From Bacteroidia bacterium (lineage in GTDB: Bacteria; Bacteroidota; Bacteroidia; Palsa-965), in the NCBI GenBank assembly GCA_025454955.1, contig JALONL010000022.1, positions 18,726 to 82,725 on the forward strand: a DNA stretch of 64,000 bases, given 5' to 3'. The first letter of the stretch is position 1, and the number at the start of each line of letters is the position of its first letter. This document shows, piece after piece, positions 58,776 through 64,000 of this stretch. The notes under the pieces were generated by a model that worked only from the letters and a program-made list of their open reading frames with translations, was not told the DNA's origin and did no database searches. A program made the translations under genes and the position numbers.

Positions 58776-60989
58776 TTAAAGATTGGCTTTCAGGTAATCG
58801 GTCATTTTGGTAAAGAGATACAGCCTTGTATTTCCGCCCGAAATGCCGTGGTTTTTATCGGGAAACATAAAAAAGTCGAACTGTACATTGTTCTTCACCA
58901 ATGAATTCACCATTTCCACCGAATTCTGGAAATGCACATTATCATCGGCCGTGCCGTGTACGAGCAGGAGTTTGCCTTTAATTTTTTGCATGTTGCTGGT
59001 GGGCGAAAATGCGTCGTAACCTTTGCCGTTGTCTTTGGGCAGGCCCATGTAGCGTTCGGTGTAAATACTATCGTAAAAACGCCAGTTGGCCACGGGGGCA
59101 ATGGAAATGGCCATTTTAAAAATATCGGCGCCCACGGCAAGACAGAGGCTCGACATGTAGCCGCCATAGCTCCAGCCCTGAATGCCAATGCGGTTTGCGT
59201 CGATATAAGGTTGCTGCTGCAGCCATTTGGCGGCGCTTATCTGGTCGGCGCTTTCGAGTTCGCCCATGCGGCCGTAGGTGGCTTTCTTAAATGCCGCGCC
59301 CTGATATTCGGTGCCGCGGTTATCAACCGATACCACAATGTAGCCCTGCTGGGCGAGGTACTGATGCCAGTTAAAATCGCCGCGTTCCCACTGGTCGTTT
59401 ACCGTGTTGTGGCCGGGGCCGCCATATACATGCATAAGCACGGGGTATTTTTTCTTCGGGTCGAAATCATTCGGCTTAATCATCCAGGCCTGGAGTTTGA
59501 TGCCCTCGGCATTGGTGATTTCGAAAAACTCTTTCTTCGCAAAGCCGTAAATGGCAATGGTTTGTTTGAGTTTTTCGTTGTTCACCAGTTCTTTCACCTG
59601 CTTGCCGCTTGCATCGTGCAGCGTAACTACGGGCGGAGTGTTGGCCGTGGAAAAAGTGTTGATGTAATATTTCATTCCCGTGCTGAATTCGGCGCGGTTG
59701 CTGCCGGTTTGGGCCGAGAGTTTTACTTTCTTCTTACCGTCGATACCAATGCTGTACACCGCACGGCGTGCCGGATGCTCTTCGTTCGACTGATAAAAGA
59801 GACGGGTGTTTTTTTCGTCGATGCCGTAAAAATCAATTACATCGAAAGCGCCTGAGGTAATTTGCAGTTTGCCGGTAATCTTTGTTCCTTCAAACGTGTA
59901 GCAGTACAAATGATTGCGTCCGTCGGCATCGCTGCTCCACACAAATCGTTTGTTGTCGGGCAGAAAGCGCAGGTCGTTGCTTACTTCAATGTAGGTTGTG
60001 CTGGTTTGTTCAAGCACCACAGTCGATTTTCCGGTGGCGGCATCGGCAAAAATCAGTTCGAGTTTGTTTTGCAAGCGGTTCATGCGCTGAAACGAAAGCA
60101 CGTTGGCATTGGCCGTCCAGTCGAGGCGGGGAATGTATTGATCGGTTTCGGGGCCCACATCCACCGGCGTAATTTCGCCGTTGGTAATGTCGTAAATGTT
60201 TATGCTTACATATGAATTCTTCTCGCCGGCTTTGGGGTATTTAAAGCTGTATGGTTCGGTGTAGAGGCCGGTGTTGTACATGGTCATGGCAAACTCTTTC
60301 ACCTGACTTTCGTCGAAACGCAGAAAGGCAATGCGGCGGCTGTCGGGCGACCAGCGAATGCCGCTTTCCAAAGCAAACTCTTCTTCATACACCCAGTCGG
60401 TGCCGCCGTTTATGATTTTGTTCCAGGCTCCGTCGGTGGTAATCTGCGATTCGCTCATGTCTTTCAGATCCACCAAAAAGAGGTTGTTGTCGCGCATAAA
60501 TACCACTTTGCTTCCATCGGGCGAGAAGGTGGCTAAGCGTTGTTTGCCTTTTGAGGAAAGCTGGCGCAGTTTGCCGGTGGCCATATCGAATACGTAGTTT
60601 TCTTCCTTGGTCGAATAGCGGTAAATGCTTTCGCTGTTGGTGCTGATGAGTACTTTCTTTTCGTCGGCACTCAGGGTGTATTCGCCAATATCGATATGGT
60701 CGGTTTTTCCTTCGGGGATGAGTTGTTTTTCGGTAAAAAGCACCTGTACGCGGTTTCCGGTCAGGTAGTTGTATTTCGAAACCTGTACGGTGTTGTCTTC
60801 GAGTGTTTCGAACCGGGTGTAGTGTTGTCCGTCTTTCATGGGGCGCAGGCCCCACACGCCTTCGGCGCGGAAAGTGGGTTTTGCCCAGCAGTCTTCGAGC
60901 GTAATTTTTTTGGTTTGCAGTTGAGCCTCGGCCGTGGCCGATGCAATCATGAATCCGGCCACAAGGGCAAAACGTGAAATTCGCAGCAT
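58776..60989 (-). CDS. S9-family dipeptidyl-peptidase (DPP IV type)
   Basis: The 737-residue secreted enzyme has a signal peptide (cut near AEAQ), a DPP IV N-terminal beta-propeller and a C-terminal alpha/beta-hydrolase domain. The catalytic triad is clear: Ser607 in GWSYGGYMSS, Asp682 or 683 in GTADDNVH, His714 in KNHGISGG. The double-glutamate motif binding the substrate N-terminus is visible as DWVYEEEFAL. It releases dipeptides from N-termini, which suits the OPT and POT importers encoded downstream on the same strand. Confidence 0.92.
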   Translation of the reverse strand: MLRISRFALVAGFMIASATAEAQLQTKKITLEDCWAKPTFRAEGVWGLRPMKDGQHYTRFETLEDNTVQVSKYNYLTGNRVQVLFTEKQLIPEGKTDHIDIGEYTLSADEKKVLISTNSESIYRYSTKEENYVFDMATGKLRQLSSKGKQRLATFSPDGSKVVFMRDNNLFLVDLKDMSESQITTDGAWNKIINGGTDWVYEEEFALESGIRWSPDSRRIAFLRFDESQVKEFAMTMYNTGLYTEPYSFKYPKAGEKNSYVSINIYDITNGEITPVDVGPETDQYIPRLDWTANANVLSFQRMNRLQNKLELIFADAATGKSTVVLEQTSTTYIEVSNDLRFLPDNKRFVWSSDADGRNHLYCYTFEGTKITGKLQITSGAFDVIDFYGIDEKNTRLFYQSNEEHPARRAVYSIGIDGKKKVKLSAQTGSNRAEFSTGMKYYINTFSTANTPPVVTLHDASGKQVKELVNNEKLKQTIAIYGFAKKEFFEITNAEGIKLQAWMIKPNDFDPKKKYPVLMHVYGGPGHNTVNDQWERGDFNWHQYLAQQGYIVVSVDNRGTEYQGAAFKKATYGRMGELESADQISAAKWLQQQPYIDANRIGIQGWSYGGYMSSLCLAVGADIFKMAISIAPVANWRFYDSIYTERYMGLPKDNGKGYDAFSPTSNMQKIKGKLLLVHGTADDNVHFQNSVEMVNSLVKNNVQFDFFMFPDKNHGISGGNTRLYLFTKMTDYLKANL

Positions 60990-61096
60990 AGTTATTTAAC
61001 CTGTAAATTTGGACGCACAAAATACACGATTTCGCCGGAAAAGAATGCAAGAACTTCCCGGCGGCGCACGAAACTGATTTACGGAAGCAAAAGCTG

Positions 61097-62503
<1,407 letters not shown>

Positions 62504-62531
62504 ACTATTAAATTGATTTAAAATAAAATTT

Positions 62532-63275
62532 ATGTGGAAAAATATAGTTTGGTGCTTAATTTGTCTTCCCATATTTTTTATATCCTGTAATTCGGGAGAT
62601 AGTGCAAACGGTTCGGATTCAGCGACGGCAGAATTAATGAAGCCAAACGAACCTTTATGGCACGATAGTATGGCCTATATAAACAATAACAAGAGTGAAC
62701 CGGAAAAAGAAATTTTCGTTAGCAAAAGCATGGTCAATTTCGACAGTATGGCCATTGAAATTATCGGAAGCTTTCTCAACATATATGAAGAAACAAATGA
62801 TAAAATTATCACAACCAGACAAAAAGAGTTTGATGTGGAAGTAGGAACCGATCCTTCGGATCTGGGATTGAAGATAATCTCCGAAAATCTCGAAAATATT
62901 GTAGTGGAACAATGTATGCAAACAAGTATGACCATTATGAACGAAGGCCCCCACTGCGATCTCACTGACTGGTTGCACCACACAACCGAATGGGAAAGGA
63001 TAGCTGCAAATGATACCGGTTCTTACACTCTTTTCGGATATACAGAAAGCGACACTAAAAAATTTCCACCTGTAACGGTAAATGAGTTAAAAAATGCAGC
63101 CAGAAAGCATTGCGGCGATGAGTGGAAGCCGGTTATTGATCAGATACGTGATCTTGAAGGGTTTCACAGCTCTGTGGGGATGAATAAGGTATTAGTCCGC
63201 ATTTCGGGCACAGATAAGGTGAGTGGCAGGAAGGTAGAGAGACAGATTATGTTTATATTTTCTATGGGATGTTAA
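62532..63275 (+). CDS. Putative lipoprotein, AT-rich, 247 aa
   Basis: The protein has a lipoprotein signal with lipobox FISC (Cys19) followed by a Ser/Gly/Asp-rich linker. The body has ETNDKIITTRQKEF, then a segment with Cys/His (MNEGPHCDLTDWLHHTTEWERI) and a C-terminal part with ISGTDKVSGRKVERQIMF. I recognise no family. It is much more AT-rich than glcD and is bracketed by two copies of the glcD 3' end, so it probably entered this locus later. Confidence 0.65.
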   Translation: MWKNIVWCLICLPIFFISCNSGDSANGSDSATAELMKPNEPLWHDSMAYINNNKSEPEKEIFVSKSMVNFDSMAIEIIGSFLNIYEETNDKIITTRQKEFDVEVGTDPSDLGLKIISENLENIVVEQCMQTSMTIMNEGPHCDLTDWLHHTTEWERIAANDTGSYTLFGYTESDTKKFPPVTVNELKNAARKHCGDEWKPVIDQIRDLEGFHSSVGMNKVLVRISGTDKVSGRKVERQIMFIFSMGC

Positions 63276-63281
63276 AAGCAG

Positions 63282-63474
63282 GTTAAGCGATGAAATCTGG
63301 CACAATGAATTGCCCAAGGGCATTGCCAAAATATTTGAGCTTTGTATGGAGTTGGGCAGTACTATTTCGGGCGACATATTGGAATTGCAATTGATGAGAA
63401 GCGGCCGGAGTTGATGCGGGAGATTAAGCGGGTGTTTGATCCGAAGGGATTTTGAATCGGGGGAAATTTTAGCT
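63282..63474 (+). pseudogene. Degraded duplicate of the glcD 3' end
   Basis: From GTTAAGCG at 63282 the DNA follows glcD from 62275 onward: SDEIWHNELPKGIA is still recognisable on translation, as are ELCMELG and ELMREIKRVFDP. About 28 bases around the EHGIGLVQQP codons are deleted, and near the end single-base losses disrupt the frame. It has no start and is clearly non-functional. It sits after the AT-rich lipoprotein gene, on the same strand as glcD. Confidence 0.85.
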
Positions 63475-63549
63475 TATTGCTTTATATTCCACGTTATTTT
63501 TGAATGAATAGTATAATAACTAACTTTGTCACTTAAATGAAGAAACAAT

Positions 63550-63921
63550 ATGATATTAACGTATAAACTATTTCTCGCATCCCCCTCTGATGTGAATGAT
63601 GAAAGAACTTGTGCTGAAACAGTTATCAATGATATCAATCATAGTGTTGGTAAAAAGGATGGTTTTCAGATAGAATTACTTAGGTGGGAAACAAGTACTT
63701 ATCCCGGATTAGGGGAAGATGGTCAAGATGTGATTAATCAACAAATTGGAGATGACTATAATATTTTTGTAGGAATTATGTGGAAAAAATTTGGAACAAA
63801 AACCAATAGAGCCGGTTCTGGGACTGAAGAAGAGTTTAATCGAGCTTATCAACAGTATAATGAAAAAAAAAGTATTCAAATAATGTTTTATTTCAGAACA
63901 GATCACATCTGTCCAAAATAG
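63550..63921 (+). CDS. DUF4062-domain protein, probably truncated
   Basis: The 123 residues match the DUF4062 N-terminal domain, a TIR/nucleotide-like fold often found at the head of larger AAA or defence-associated proteins: LFLASPSDVNDER, then ELLRWETSTYPGLGEDGQDVINQQIGDDYNIFVGIMW and GSGTEEEFNRAYQ. The frame ends at FRTDHICPK, shortly after IQIMFYF, where the family normally continues with much more sequence. It is AT-rich, and an imperfect mobile-element-like structure follows within 15 bases. Confidence 0.7.
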   Translation: MILTYKLFLASPSDVNDERTCAETVINDINHSVGKKDGFQIELLRWETSTYPGLGEDGQDVINQQIGDDYNIFVGIMWKKFGTKTNRAGSGTEEEFNRAYQQYNEKKSIQIMFYFRTDHICPK

Positions 63922-63935
63922 CTAAATAAAAAAGA

Positions 63936-63993
63936 GAGGATGGTGTACCGAAAACCGGTACATTGTTTTTGCTACAAAACAACCCCCATCCTC
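63936..63993 (+). other. Three-helix junction DNA/RNA element at window end
   Basis: GAGGATGG (63936-63943) pairs with CCATCCTC (63986-63993). Inside it TGTACCG pairs with CGGTACA (63944-63950 with 63956-63962), and TTGTTTT pairs with AAAACAA (63963-63969 with 63976-63982). All three stems (8, 7 and 7 bp) are perfect and cover 44 of 58 bases. An ATG starts at 63994, immediately after, and may open a gene that runs off the window. A mobile-element end or a structured leader is possible. Confidence 0.5.
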
Positions 63994-64000
63994 ATGGTAA

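Overview
The window looks like a chromosome segment from a free-living member of the Bacteroidota. Several proteins carry type IX secretion (T9SS) C-terminal sorting domains, and there is a PorP/SprF-type protein, a GldK-like SUMF1-fold protein, a DUF4294 protein and an OPT/POT/DPP peptide-use block. Promoters fit the Bacteroidota form (TTG, about 19 bases, TAnnTTTG), and Shine-Dalgarno sites are almost absent. The main genome is moderately GC-rich. A few genes (ankyrin protein at 52652, lipoprotein at 62532, DUF4062 protein at 63550) are clearly more AT-rich and look acquired.

Layout, left: a GT2 glycosyltransferase runs off the left edge. Then come the tRNA-modification enzyme TsaC/Sua5, a promoter plus small structured RNA ahead of an NYN-domain protein, accC, a DUF4294 protein, tRNA-Pro(CGG), two envelope proteins, pyrR-pyrB, a STAS protein, a T9SS cargo, RNase Z and a LuxR-type regulator with a degenerate receiver. 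From 11.6 to 23 kb: an M28 peptidase, a collagen-like surface protein with a T9SS cargo, a sodium/solute symporter, a thioredoxin and GldK-like pair, photolyase, small envelope proteins, and a tandem pair of about 50-residue paralogous microproteins. From 23 to 38 kb: clpB, two paralogous barrel proteins, a large T9SS cargo, rpsA with an elaborate structured leader, a zinc-finger protein, a lytic transglycosylase, and a CotH/T9SS type B protein with its PorP/SprF partner.

Middle right: two families of direct repeats (37.9-38.6 kb) precede a tightly packed 14 kb operon (38.67-52.6 kb) for a surface glycan. It encodes several glycosyltransferases, two methyltransferases, a NeuB-type nonulosonate synthase with an SpsF-like cytidylyltransferase and a KdsC-like phosphatase, and a second sugar set (HldE-like kinase, GmhA-like isomerase, epimerase, TagD-like nucleotidyltransferase). 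No Wzx flippase or Wzy polymerase is present. The last glycosyltransferase is split into two overlapping frames.

Right end: a small XRE-type regulator, a thioredoxin, an OPT and a POT peptide transporter, an S9 dipeptidyl-peptidase and a GlcD-like oxidase. The end of glcD is partly duplicated on the far side of an AT-rich lipoprotein gene. The window closes with a DUF4062 gene that appears cut short next to a DNA segment able to fold into a three-helix junction, possibly a mobile-element end.

The most notable unexplained items are the structured RNA at 1911-1983, the rpsA leader with matching hairpin loops, the microprotein pair, the glycan operon's dual sugar route, the duplication-flanked island and the junction at the right edge. 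All assignments come from reading the sequence; no database search was run.
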